64,000 bases of DNA from NCBI RefSeq assembly GCF_002310495.1, contig NZ_CP023344.1, positions 2,993,501 through 3,057,500 of the forward strand, read 5' to 3'. Position numbers and translations under genes: made by a program. Under the pieces are notes generated by a model, which did no database searches, was not told the DNA's origin, and saw nothing but the letters and a program-made list of their open reading frames with translations. Of the stretch, positions 55,337-64,000 are shown one piece after another. Every line of letters starts with the position of its first letter. The stretch's first letter is position 1. Source of the DNA: Nibricoccus aquaticus (lineage in GTDB: Bacteria > Verrucomicrobiota > Verrucomicrobiia > Opitutales > Opitutaceae).

Positions 55337-56779
55337 TCAGGCTGGGGGCTGGTCACCAGCGGGAGGCGTGGCGGCGCTGGCGGGTTTTTCGCCGGCGAGG
55401 CGATAGCGGAGGAATTCGCGGGTGACGCCGAGGCGGCGGGCGGCGGCGGAGACGTTGCCGTTGGTTTCTCGGAGGGACTCGGCGATGAGGGCATCGGTCA
55501 CGGCGTCGAGGGTGAAGCCGGATTCGGGGAGGCGCCAGGCGGGGTTGCGCCAGCTCGTGGCGGTGGATGAAGAGGAGGACGCGGCGGCGAGGTGGGAGAA
55601 GTCGAGGGTGTCAGACGGGGTGAAGATGACGGCGCGTTCGAGTTCGTGGGCGAGTTCGCGGATGTTGCCGCGCCACGGTTGGGCGAGGAGGCGGGCTTCG
55701 GCGTCGGGCGTGAGGGTGAGCGCGGGACGGCGGTGGCGGGTGGCGAGGCGCTTGAGGAGATGGCGGGCGAGCGCGAGGAGATCCGAACCGCGTTCGCGGA
55801 GAGGGGGGAGCGCGAGGTGGAGGAGGTTGAGGCGGTGGTAGAGATCTTCGCGGAAGAGTTTCGCTTCGACCAAGTCAGCGAGCGGGCGGTTGCTGGCGGC
55901 GAGGAGGCGGGTATCGATCGCGGTTTCTTTGTTGGAACCGAGGCGGCGTATCCGGCCTTCTTCGACAGCGGTGAGAACTTTGGCCTGCGTGGCGGGAGTG
56001 AGGGCGCTGATTTCGTCGAGGAAGAGGGTGCCGCCGTCGGCGGCTTCGAAGAGGCCGAGGCGGGCGGTCTTGGCGTCGGTGAAGGCGCCGCGTTCGTGGC
56101 CGAAGAGTTCGGATTCGACGAGAGTATCGGGAAGCGCAGCGCAGTTGATGGCTATGAACGGCCGCGCGGCGCGGGGGCCGCGTTGATGAATCCAGCGGGC
56201 GAGGGCGCTTTTGCCGGTGCCGGTTTCGCCCTCGATGAGGATGGGCGGGAGATTTTTTTCGAGGCGGCGTTCGGTGGCGAGGATCCGGTCGAGCTGGGCG
56301 GTGATGGGCGCGAGGCTGTGGCCGAAAAAAAGTTCGCTCGTGTCGCCGCTGGCGGTGGTGGGGCCAGCGCGGTACTGGTCGCGGCGTTCGGACTGACGGA
56401 GGGCGCGGCAGCGGAGGAAGGCGAGGGGGAGTTCTTCGGCTTCGAAGGGTTTGGCGAGGTAGGCGCCTGCGCCGAGGCGCATGGCTTCGACGGCTTTTTT
56501 GACGCCGCCGAAGGCGGTCATGACGACGACGCCGGTGTTTTCGGAGAAGGCTTTTTCGCGGAGGAGTTCGATGCTTTCGCCGTCGGGGAGGTGGAGGTCG
56601 AGGAGTGCGAAGTCGAAGCGGAGGTCGGCGAGGAGGCGGCGGGCTTCGGCGAGGGAGGAGGCGGTGGAGATCTCGGCGCCGAGGGTGGCGAGATGGGCGG
56701 CGAGGCGTTTGCGGAGGACGGGGTCGTCTTCGAGGAGGAGGATTTCGCAGCCGGGGGGGAGGGCGGGGGCGTCGGGCAT
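55337..56779 (-). CDS. NtrC-family response regulator (receiver, AAA+, Fis-type HTH)
   Basis: 480 residues. The receiver (about 10-125) has the phospho-Asp in 'FALLDLHLPDGES' and the Lys in 'AYLAKPFEAEE'. AAA+ (about 150-380): Walker A 'IEGETGTGKSALARWIH', the sigma-54 contact loop 'ELFGHERGAFTDAKTARLGLFEAA', Walker B 'GGTLFLDEIS', and 'FREDLYHRLNLLHLALPPLRER'. The canonical GAFTGA loop reads GAFTDA. The C-terminal Fis-type HTH is 'VTDALIAESLRETNGNVSAAARRLGVTREFLRYRLAG'. It activates sigma-54 promoters after phosphorylation, probably by the histidine kinase at 50903. Confidence 0.94.
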   Translation of the reverse strand: MPDAPALPPGCEILLLEDDPVLRKRLAAHLATLGAEISTASSLAEARRLLADLRFDFALLDLHLPDGESIELLREKAFSENTGVVVMTAFGGVKKAVEAMRLGAGAYLAKPFEAEELPLAFLRCRALRQSERRDQYRAGPTTASGDTSELFFGHSLAPITAQLDRILATERRLEKNLPPILIEGETGTGKSALARWIHQRGPRAARPFIAINCAALPDTLVESELFGHERGAFTDAKTARLGLFEAADGGTLFLDEISALTPATQAKVLTAVEEGRIRRLGSNKETAIDTRLLAASNRPLADLVEAKLFREDLYHRLNLLHLALPPLRERGSDLLALARHLLKRLATRHRRPALTLTPDAEARLLAQPWRGNIRELAHELERAVIFTPSDTLDFSHLAAASSSSSTATSWRNPAWRLPESGFTLDAVTDALIAESLRETNGNVSAAARRLGVTREFLRYRLAGEKPASAATPPAGDQPPA

Positions 56780-56847
56780 CGCGAGCGTTTTCTGGCAGAT
56801 GGAGGCGAGCGCGGTCGAAGCAAATGCGAGGCTGGGGGTGAAAAGAA

Positions 56848-56885
56848 ATAGGTCCGATAGGTCTTATGGGATCGATAGGACCTAT
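56848..56885. repeat. Nonamer tandem / inverted repeat between the NtrC-type and Pit genes
   Basis: 9-bp units ATAGGTCCG, ATAGGTCTT, ATGGGATCG, ATAGGACCT. The ends ATAGGTCC and GGACCTAT are also a perfect inverted repeat. AT content is well above the neighbours. Confidence 0.7.
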
Positions 56886-56938
56886 GTCGGAAAAGGAGGG
56901 CGAGGCGGTGCAGGACCACTCGCTGGCGCTCGTGGCTA

Positions 56939-58000
56939 CTAGTCGGCGAAGTGGGCGAGACGCATCAGGCTATAGCCGATGAAGCCGCAGATGGGGATGG
57001 TGAGAATCCAGGCCCAGACCATGCGGCCGACGATGCCCCATTTAACGGCGCTGAAGCGTTTGGTGGCACCTACGCCCATGATGGAGGTGGAGATGACGTG
57101 CGTCGTGGAAAGAGGGATACCGATGTGGGAGGCGACGCCGATGATGGCGGCGGCGGTGGTCTCGGCGGCGAAGCCGTGGACGGGCTGAAGTTTCACCATT
57201 TTATGGCCCATCGTCTTGATGATGCGCCAGCCGCCGGCGGCGGTGCCGGCGGCCATGGTGAGGGCGCAGAGGATCACGACCCAGAGGTGAATATCGAAGG
57301 TGGGTGTGCGCAGGAAGGAGAGCCACTCGGGGAGGTTGTCGAGTGTGCCTGCTTTGGTACCGGTGAAGAGGGCGAGGGCGATGATGCCCATGGTTTTTTG
57401 CGCGTCGTTGCTGCCGTGGCTGAAACCCATCCAGGCGGCGGAGACGAGCTGGAGTTTGCCGAAGGTTTTGTTGACGAAGCGCGGGGTGGCTTTGCGCAGG
57501 GCGGCGTAGAGGATGTACATGATCAGCGCGCCGATGATGAAGCCGGCGAGCGGTGACAGGATCATGGGCATGACGACTTTGGGCCAGAGGCCGGCGGAAG
57601 CGCCTTTGGCGTCGATGTACGACCATTTGAGCACACCCCAGTTGCCGTGAGCGGCGGCGAGAGCGGAGCCGCAGAGGCCGCCGATGAGGGCGTGGCTTGA
57701 GCTGGAGGGAAGGCCGAGCCACCAGGTGAAAATATTCCAGACGATGGCTCCCGAGAGAGCGCAAAGGACGGCGGGGATGGTGACGAAGCTGGTGTCGATC
57801 AGGCCGCCGCCGATGGTTTTGGCGACGGCGGTGCCGGCGAGGGCGCCGATCAAGTTGAAGAAGGTGGCCAGCATGATCGCCTGGCGGGGCGTCAGGACTT
57901 TGGTCGAGACGACGGTGGCGATGGAGTTGGCGGTGTCGTGGAAGCCGTTGATGTATTCAAACACCAAGGCGGCGAAGAGGACGAGCAGGAGGAGCGTCAT
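56939..58000 (-). CDS. pit: Low-affinity inorganic phosphate transporter (Pit family)
   Basis: 353 residues, two halves each with a Pit signature: 'FEYINGFHDTANSIATVVSTKVLTPRQAI' (N-terminal) and 'LVSAAWMGFSHGSNDAQKTMGIIALALF' (C-terminal GxxDxxK type). About ten hydrophobic helices are visible ('GLPSSSSHALIGGLCGSALA', 'GIPLSTTHVISTSIMGVG'). It imports metal-phosphate with H+ or Na+. It is 27 bp downstream of a DUF47 PhoU-like gene, a pairing common in bacteria, and shares a promoter with a Pho-box candidate. Confidence 0.95.
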   Translation of the reverse strand: MTLLLLVLFAALVFEYINGFHDTANSIATVVSTKVLTPRQAIMLATFFNLIGALAGTAVAKTIGGGLIDTSFVTIPAVLCALSGAIVWNIFTWWLGLPSSSSHALIGGLCGSALAAAHGNWGVLKWSYIDAKGASAGLWPKVVMPMILSPLAGFIIGALIMYILYAALRKATPRFVNKTFGKLQLVSAAWMGFSHGSNDAQKTMGIIALALFTGTKAGTLDNLPEWLSFLRTPTFDIHLWVVILCALTMAAGTAAGGWRIIKTMGHKMVKLQPVHGFAAETTAAAIIGVASHIGIPLSTTHVISTSIMGVGATKRFSAVKWGIVGRMVWAWILTIPICGFIGYSLMRLAHFAD

Positions 58001-58027
58001 CGGGGAAGGCGGACAGGGACGGCTCTC

Positions 58028-58666
58028 TTACGAGTATTTGAGGACGATCTGGAAGACGACGTTACCGGCGTCGCGGCAGCGGTCGATGGACTTCTCCATC
58101 ATTTCGAGGAGGTCCTGGAGGATGACGGTTTCCTTGGCGTCGTAGGGGCCGTTGTAGAGATCCTTGATGGCGAGGAGGAGTTGTTTGTCGGCCTCGCCCT
58201 CGGCGAACTGGAGACGGGTGTTGGCTTCGCCGATCTGCTCCATCTGGGCGCCCTTGCGGAGTTGTTTGACCATGAAGACGACGGCTTCGGCGGCTTTGCC
58301 GAGGAGTTCGGCCTGGCGGACGAAGGCTTCGCGGGGGAGTTTGCCGGGATAGATGGAGATGCGTTCGACGAGTTTCTCGACGGTCTTGGGGATGCGGTAG
58401 AGAGTGTTGGAGAGGGCCTCGATGTCCTCGCGTTCGAGGGGGGTGACGAAGGTTTTGCAGAGTTCCTCGGTGATGAGGCTGGTGATTTTTTTGTCTTTGC
58501 GACGGCTTTGGATGAAGTCGTCGAGGTCGCCGGCGCTGCGGTAGGACTCGATCCGCTGGAGGTAGTTGGCGAGGAGCTTGGTGCTGGTGAGTGCTTCCTC
58601 GGCGCTGGCTTCGAGGAGGTCGTAGAACTTCTGGTCTTTGCCGAAGAGTTTCTGGAGCGAGATCAT
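58028..58666 (-). CDS. DUF47 PhoU-like phosphate transport regulator
   Basis: 212 residues, all helical, of the DUF47/YkaA type: 'KFYDLLEASAEEALTSTKLLANYL', 'KKITSLITEELCKTFVTPLEREDIEALSNTLYRIPKTVEKLVERI', 'GEADKQLLLAIKDLYNG', 'VILQDLLEMMEKSIDRCRDAGNVVFQIVLKY'. The T-P-(L/F)-(E/D)-R-E-D-I motif is diagnostic. Members accompany and regulate Pit transporters. It precedes pit by 27 bp on the same strand. Confidence 0.93.
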   Translation of the reverse strand: MISLQKLFGKDQKFYDLLEASAEEALTSTKLLANYLQRIESYRSAGDLDDFIQSRRKDKKITSLITEELCKTFVTPLEREDIEALSNTLYRIPKTVEKLVERISIYPGKLPREAFVRQAELLGKAAEAVVFMVKQLRKGAQMEQIGEANTRLQFAEGEADKQLLLAIKDLYNGPYDAKETVILQDLLEMMEKSIDRCRDAGNVVFQIVLKYS

Positions 58667-58691
58667 GAAGCCGGTGTGGCTAACGGGCTTC

Positions 58692-58707
58692 GTAACGTTT
58701 GTGAAAC
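58692..58707 (-). promoter_or_regulatory. Candidate Pho box upstream of the DUF47-pit operon
   Basis: On the minus strand GTTTC and GTTAC occur 11 bp apart (complements GAAAC 58703-58707 and GTAAC 58692-58696). The site is 26-41 bp upstream of the DUF47 start and matches the 11-bp GTNAC pattern before porin-pstS and pstC. Confidence 0.5.
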
Positions 58708-58731
58708 GAAAATTCCGGGAAGAGTCGGAAT

Positions 58732-58751
58732 GGACGACACGGAGGTCGTCG
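58732..58751. repeat. REP-B copy 3
   Basis: GGACGAC-acggag-GTCGTCG followed by CTCCA; last arm base differs from the other copies. It lies between the DUF47 promoter and the end of the YdcF-like gene. Confidence 0.72.
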
Positions 58752-58791
58752 CTCCATTCGGAGGGGGGCGAGCGAGGTGGGTGTCGGGGCG

Positions 58792-59604
58792 TCAGGTCTG
58801 GCCGCGGAGGGTGGACCAGAGGAGGCCGAGGTATTCGTGGATGGCTTTGGTGCTGCGTTCGAGGGAGCCGATCTCGAAGTTGAAAAATTCCCAGCCGGTG
58901 CGCGGTTCAGGTTTGAGCATGAAGTCGGCGGGGCAGGCGATGGGGCGCAAGCCGGTGGCTTGGCAGAGTTTCATGGCGCGGGGCATGTGCCAGGCGGAGG
59001 TGACGAGGGCGGAGGGCGCGTCGCCGGCGAGGGCGCGGAGGGCGAGGGCTTCGTCGTGGGTGTCGCGGGTTTGGTCGAAGCGGACAATGCGGTCGGCGGG
59101 GACGCCGAGGGAGATGGCGGCTTCGGCGATGACCTGGGCGTGGGAGATGTTTTCGTCGCCGTCGTGGCCGGAGACGACGAGGCGGGAATCGGGCGGGAGG
59201 TGGCGGAGGATGCGGATGGCCTCGGTGAGGCGGGAGAGAGAGGCGGTGCTGAGCTGGTTGATGCGGGAGAGGGTGGGGCTGCGAGCGTGGCCACCGCCGA
59301 GGACGAGGATGTAGCGGCAGGCGGCGAGGTCGGGGGGGAGCGCGGAGGATTCGGAAGCGGATGGAGAGGCGGCGTTGAGCTCGGGGATGGCGGGGTAGTG
59401 GGATTCGAGAGGGGCGAGGAGGAGCTGGGAGACGCCTTTATTGGAGAAGAGGGCGAGGGCGAGGATGGCGGCGGTGAGGAGGAGGCGGGCGAGTTTTTCG
59501 CGGCGGCGGAGGTGGAGGAAAATGAGGCCGAGGGTGCCCGCCATGAGGGCGAAGTGGAGGGGGAGAAAAAAGAGGGTGAGGATTTTTTTCGGCCAGAAGA
59601 ACAT
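58792..59604 (-). CDS. YdcF/SanA-like DUF218 membrane protein
   Basis: The ATG at 59604 gives 270 residues. Two N-terminal TM helices ('LTLFFLPLHFALMAGTLGLIFLHL', 'KLARLLLTAAILALALFSN') precede the DUF218 domain, which starts 'CRYILVLGGGHARSP' and has 'SRLTEAIRILRHLPPDSRLVVSGHDGDE', 'TRDTHDEALALRALAGDAPSALVTSAWHMPRAM'. The topology and motif order match the ElyC/SanA/YdcF family, involved in cell-envelope and peptidoglycan precursor homeostasis. The domain should face the periplasm. A heptamer repeat lies just upstream of the start. Confidence 0.88.
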   Translation of the reverse strand: MFFWPKKILTLFFLPLHFALMAGTLGLIFLHLRRREKLARLLLTAAILALALFSNKGVSQLLLAPLESHYPAIPELNAASPSASESSALPPDLAACRYILVLGGGHARSPTLSRINQLSTASLSRLTEAIRILRHLPPDSRLVVSGHDGDENISHAQVIAEAAISLGVPADRIVRFDQTRDTHDEALALRALAGDAPSALVTSAWHMPRAMKLCQATGLRPIACPADFMLKPEPRTGWEFFNFEIGSLERSTKAIHEYLGLLWSTLRGQT

Positions 59605-59624
59605 GGGCCGAACGGTGGGGGGCC

Positions 59625-59666
59625 GAACGCTCAACGCTCAATGTTTAACGCTGAACGCTCAATGAA
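59625..59666. repeat. Heptamer tandem repeat (six units) upstream of the YdcF-like gene
   Basis: Units GAACGCT, CAACGCT, CAATGTT, TAACGCT, GAACGCT, CAATGAA. The array starts 21 bp upstream of the YdcF-like start codon at 59604. Confidence 0.78.
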
Positions 59667-59746
59667 ACCGAGTAGGGCCGACCAGCGGCCGGCGGGCGCT
59701 CCCGGCGCGAAGGCGGAGGCGCTGAGCAGGCTCAGATACTACAGGG

Positions 59747-60868
59747 TTATTCCTGGCCTTCGGCGCGGGCGGTGGGGTCGCGTTGGGTGGTGCGGAGGGC
59801 GGCGGCGAGGGAGGCGAGGTGGATGTCGGCCGTGTAGTTTTCCAGGAAGAAGCGGCGGGAGGCTCCGGCGGGGCGGGGAGAGGAGCGGGCTTCGAGCAAG
59901 GCGGCGGCGAGGAGGGCGGGGCGGCCGGGTTCGACGATCCAGGTGTGGGCGGCGGGGAGCATCGAGGGGATGGCGCGCCAGCGGGTCGTCACGATGGGGA
60001 GGTCGTGGGCGAGGGCTTCCATGAGGACGAGGGGCTGGCCTTCGTGCGGGTAGTGTGTGGGGAAACAGAATACATCGGCTTCGCGGAGGAGAACATTTTT
60101 GGCGTGTTCGCCGTTGAAGCCGACGTAGCGGACGGCGGTGCCGAGGGGGGCGGAGAGCTGGCGGAATTTTATTTCCTCCGCTTCGGAGGGGAAGCTGCCG
60201 GCGATGGTGAGGTGGAAGCTGCCGGGCTGGCGGGCGTGGGCGTGGAGGACGGCGTCGATGAGTTCGAAGAGGCCTTTTTCTTCGGAGCAGAGGCCGAGGT
60301 AGAGGATTTTGCAGGGCTCAGCGGGGTTGCGGCGTTCGCGCGGGGGCGGCTCGCCGGGGTCGGGGATGCCGTTGGGGAGGATGAGGGTATTTTTCGCGTC
60401 GAGGTTGATGGGGTCGGTGGCGAGGGAGTCGGCGAGGACGAGGGAGAGGTCGGCGCGGCCGAGGAGCAGGCGGGTGATGGCGCGTTCGAGGAAGTTGGCG
60501 TGGACATCGAGCCAGCGGCCGAGGCCGACGGCGTGCCAGTGGAGGACGAGGGCGCCTTCGAGGGGGCGGCAGAGGATCATGGCGATCCAGTCGCGGTAGA
60601 GGGCGCCGCGTTTGGCGGGGGCGGGGACGTAGTAGAAGGCGGTGCGGCCGAGTTTGCGGCGGATGCGGTAGACGCGGAAGCAGGCGGCGAGGAGGGCGAA
60701 GAGTTTTCCCCAGCGGAAGCGGCCTATGTCGGCGGCGTCGGTGGAGAGGGCGAGGTTCACGTGGTGGACCTCAATGCCGTAGGCGGGCAGGCCGTCCACG
60801 AGGGTTTGCACCATGAGGCTCTGGCCATGCACGGGCGGCGGGGTCTGGGCTAGGACGACAAGTTTCAT
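59747..60868 (-). CDS. GT4-type glycosyltransferase
   Basis: 373 residues. The N-terminal GT-B half starts 'KLVVLAQTPPPVHGQSLMVQTLVDGLPAYGIEVHHVNL', with a conserved 'HWHAVGLGRWLD'. The C-terminal half has 'ILYLGLCSEEKGLFELIDAV' and the donor-binding EX7E-like segment 'PTHYPHEGQPLVLMEALAHDLPIVTTRW'. It transfers a sugar from a nucleotide donor in surface polysaccharide or LPS assembly on the cytoplasmic side. It stands in a surface-oriented neighbourhood (YdcF-like, exosortase) but in no clear operon. Confidence 0.9.
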   Translation of the reverse strand: MKLVVLAQTPPPVHGQSLMVQTLVDGLPAYGIEVHHVNLALSTDAADIGRFRWGKLFALLAACFRVYRIRRKLGRTAFYYVPAPAKRGALYRDWIAMILCRPLEGALVLHWHAVGLGRWLDVHANFLERAITRLLLGRADLSLVLADSLATDPINLDAKNTLILPNGIPDPGEPPPRERRNPAEPCKILYLGLCSEEKGLFELIDAVLHAHARQPGSFHLTIAGSFPSEAEEIKFRQLSAPLGTAVRYVGFNGEHAKNVLLREADVFCFPTHYPHEGQPLVLMEALAHDLPIVTTRWRAIPSMLPAAHTWIVEPGRPALLAAALLEARSSPRPAGASRRFFLENYTADIHLASLAAALRTTQRDPTARAEGQE

Positions 60869-61004
60869 TCGACGCGCGGCGTGACAGCGAGAATGGGGAG
60901 AGGGTCGGTGGACGCCACGGGAGATGTCTTAAAAAAGAATGAAATTTGCACGGAACTGTCGGGGTGAAGCGCGCACAGTGCAGTACTTAATGGTGTTTCA
61001 ATCG

Positions 61005-61286
61005 ATGATGACTGTGGAGGAATTCAAAGCGTTGCCGTCGCCCGAGAAGCTGGGCGGGGCGTTGCAGGCGCTCTGGCATGATGCGCGCGGGGACTGGGCG
61101 AAGGCGCATGAGATTGCGCAGCAGACGGCGGGGCGGGCGGGGGACCGGGTGCATGCGTATCTGCACCGGAAGGAGGGCGACGAGGGGAATGCGCGGTATT
61201 GGTATCACCAGTTGGGGATGAATAAGCCGGAGGTGACGGTGGAGGAGGAGTGGCTGGGGCTGGTGCGGGAGTTTTTGAATGCGTGA
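61005..61286 (+). CDS. Small conserved protein of unknown function
   Basis: From ATG 61005 (93 residues; ATG 60990 and 61008 also possible). The core 'ALPSPEKLGGALQALWHDARGDWAKAHEIAQQTAGRAGDRVHAYLHRKEGDEGNARYWYHQLG' is a pattern I recall from many uncharacterised bacterial proteins of about 90-100 residues, with invariant W-x-D-x-(K/R)-G-D-W-x-x-A-H and H-A-Y-L-H-R-x-E-G-D. It is helical and resembles a pair of TPR-like hairpins. No function is known to me. Its stop codon is followed at once by a perfect 14-bp hairpin. Confidence 0.78.
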   Translation: MMTVEEFKALPSPEKLGGALQALWHDARGDWAKAHEIAQQTAGRAGDRVHAYLHRKEGDEGNARYWYHQLGMNKPEVTVEEEWLGLVREFLNA

Positions 61287-61317
61287 CCGCTCATCGCTGC
61301 GGAGCAGCGATGAGCGG
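61287..61317. repeat. Perfect 14-bp hairpin directly after the small conserved gene
   Basis: CCGCTCATCGCTGC (61287-61300), loop GGA, GCAGCGATGAGCGG (61304-61317). There is no T-run, so it is more REP-like than a classic terminator, but it may stabilise the mRNA end. Confidence 0.8.
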
Positions 61318-61338
61318 AGTGACCAATGACCAGTGACC
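61318..61338. repeat. Heptamer tandem repeat (three units)
   Basis: AGTGACC, AATGACC, AGTGACC. Same unit type as 36616-36650. Confidence 0.72.
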
Positions 61339-61343
61339 GGAGA

Positions 61344-61371
61344 AATGCGAAGGTCGAAGGTCGAATGACGA
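61344..61371. repeat. Heptamer tandem repeat (four units)
   Basis: AATGCGA, AGGTCGA, AGGTCGA, ATGACGA. Follows the previous array after 5 bp. Confidence 0.68.
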
Positions 61372-61426
61372 AGGGAGGAGGCGGAGGGCTCTGTGGTGTG
61401 CGGAGGTTTTTTCGCGTCCTAAATGA

Positions 61427-63280
<1,854 letters not shown>

Positions 63281-63313
63281 GAGAGGGTTGGGAGTCGAGG
63301 AGTCGGAATTTGG

Positions 63314-63340
63314 ACAGGATTAAGAGGATTTACAGGATTG
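63314..63340. repeat. Nonamer tandem repeat (three units) after the exosortase gene
   Basis: ACAGGATTA, AGAGGATTT, ACAGGATTG. Located between the exosortase stop and the end of the convergent partial gene; strikingly AT-rich for this region. Confidence 0.75.
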
Positions 63341-63381
63341 CCGGAGAGGGAGGTGGGGAGACGGGAGACTGTGGAGAAGAC

Positions 63382-63999
63382 TCACGGGCCTGTAGCCTCG
63401 AGGCGGAGGAAGTGACGAGGCTGACCCGAGGGAAGAGTGACGGTGCAGGTTTCGGTGGAGGCGGTGGTGCTTTCGACGACGGGAGAAGGGCCGGGGGACC
63501 AAGTTAGGAGGTCGGGCGAGACGAGGGTTTGGAGGGTGACGCCGGTGGCGGTGCGAGAGCGGGTGAAGCGGAAGAGGACCTGGCCGTTTTCGTTTTGGGC
63601 AGTGGGAAGTGTCGAGGCGGAGGGCGCGGTGGGATTCTGGCCGAGGGCGTATTCGAGGAGGTTGGACGCGCCGTCGTGGTCAGGGTCGTCGGTGGAGGAA
63701 TTGTGAGTGGGCGGGAGCGCGGTGGAGGTTGCCCAGGAGGAGAATGATTGGGTGACGGTGAGCGTGGCGGCGGCGCTGGTGATGGGCCCGGAGGTGGTGG
63801 TGAGGATGACGTCGTAGGTGGCGGTGTCGGTGGGCGTGGCGGGGGAGAAGGCGAGCGTGGTGGCGGTGGCGCCGGGGATGGGCTGGGCGTTTTTGCGCCA
63901 TTGGTAGGTGATCGCGAGCGGGGCGGTGGCGGAGACGGTGAGAGTTGCGGGCGTGTTTTCGGCGACGGTCTGGCTGGCGGGTGGGGTGTTGATGGTGGC
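63382..63999 (-). CDS. Large secreted protein, C-terminal part (Ig-like domain plus C-terminal module)
   Basis: An open frame runs on the minus strand from the window edge to a TGA at 63382-63384 (205 residues seen); the start is outside. The first part is an Ig-like domain: 'PPASQTVAENTPATLTVSA', 'ITYQWRKNAQPIPGATATTLAF', 'DTATYDVILTTTSGPI', 'SAAATLTV'. A Ca-binding-like 'TDDPDHDGASNLLEYALGQNPTAPS' follows, then a strand-rich end 'VLFRFTRSRTATGVTLQTLVSPDLLTWS ... RHFLRLEATGP'. The last 90 residues match the end of the GH5-like protein (48068-50647). Such tails are common on secreted verrucomicrobial proteins (from memory). It is probably extracellular; the catalytic or binding part lies outside. 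Confidence 0.85.
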   Translation of the reverse strand, partial: ATINTPPASQTVAENTPATLTVSATAPLAITYQWRKNAQPIPGATATTLAFSPATPTDTATYDVILTTTSGPITSAAATLTVTQSFSSWATSTALPPTHNSSTDDPDHDGASNLLEYALGQNPTAPSASTLPTAQNENGQVLFRFTRSRTATGVTLQTLVSPDLLTWSPGPSPVVESTTASTETCTVTLPSGQPRHFLRLEATGP

Positions 64000-64000
64000 G

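Noticed and set aside
55592-56851. Plus-strand open frame (419 codons) antisense to the NtrC-type regulator
   Set aside because: Gly/Glu/Ala-rich shadow without motifs.
58777-60024. Plus-strand open frame (415 codons) across the YdcF-like and glycosyltransferase genes
   Set aside because: It spans two real genes and a repeat array in antisense and has no recognisable domain.

Overview
The window reads as a chromosomal segment of a high-GC, Gram-negative bacterium of the Verrucomicrobiota, probably an Opitutaceae relative. This is inferred from the gene set: an exosortase fused to EpsI, large secreted proteins ending in a 'LLEYALG ... STDL-W' module, several Gfo/Idh/MocA oxidoreductases and PhyH-type dioxygenases, Kdo transferase (hence LPS), and dense small intergenic repeats. 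No rRNA, tRNA, CRISPR array, transposase or phage gene was recognised.

Region 1 (1-19.3 kb) is a sugar- and small-molecule catabolic region. It begins with the 3' part of a sodium:solute symporter, an exported S51 peptidase and a mutarotase-like protein. A minus-strand cluster follows (PhyH dioxygenase, duplicated ferritin-like protein, Gfo/Idh oxidoreductase) with a divergent AraC regulator. Next come two divergent carbohydrate-active proteins (TIM-barrel type and six-hairpin type) and a TetR regulator. A tight operon (SDR/epimerase-like, DHDPS-like aldolase, Gfo/Idh, M20 hydrolase) and a secreted toroid-like protein close the region.

Region 2 (19.4-38.1 kb) is mostly housekeeping: MobA, a lone LysR-type HTH protein, HrpA helicase, a CBS protein, a CaCA-like exchanger coupled to an ABC ATPase, a secreted endonuclease/phosphatase-fold protein, an ArsC/Spx-like protein, a hybrid histidine kinase with a periplasmic solute-binding sensor, a class B-like acid phosphatase lipoprotein, an M16 peptidase and Kdo transferase.

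Region 3 (38.2-48.0 kb) carries a SNF2 helicase and a phosphate island: porin-pstS, a strong terminator, then pstC-pstA-pstB-phoU. A second phosphate locus (DUF47 PhoU-like protein plus Pit transporter) lies at 56.9-58.7 kb. Candidate Pho boxes with 11-bp periodic GTNAC cores precede all three phosphate transcription units.

Region 4 (48-64 kb) is cell-surface oriented: a secreted GH5-like enzyme, a histidine kinase, a Gly/Ser/Tyr-rich secreted protein with an internal duplication, an outer-membrane barrel, an NtrC-type regulator, a YdcF-like protein, a glycosyltransferase, a small conserved protein, exosortase-EpsI, and the 3' end of a further secreted Ig-like protein that runs off the window.

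The most unusual feature of the window is its non-coding structure. Several families of REP-like hairpins (some inserted in frame inside hrpA and the exosortase gene) and at least seven loci of degenerate 6-, 7- or 9-bp tandem units sit at gene boundaries.
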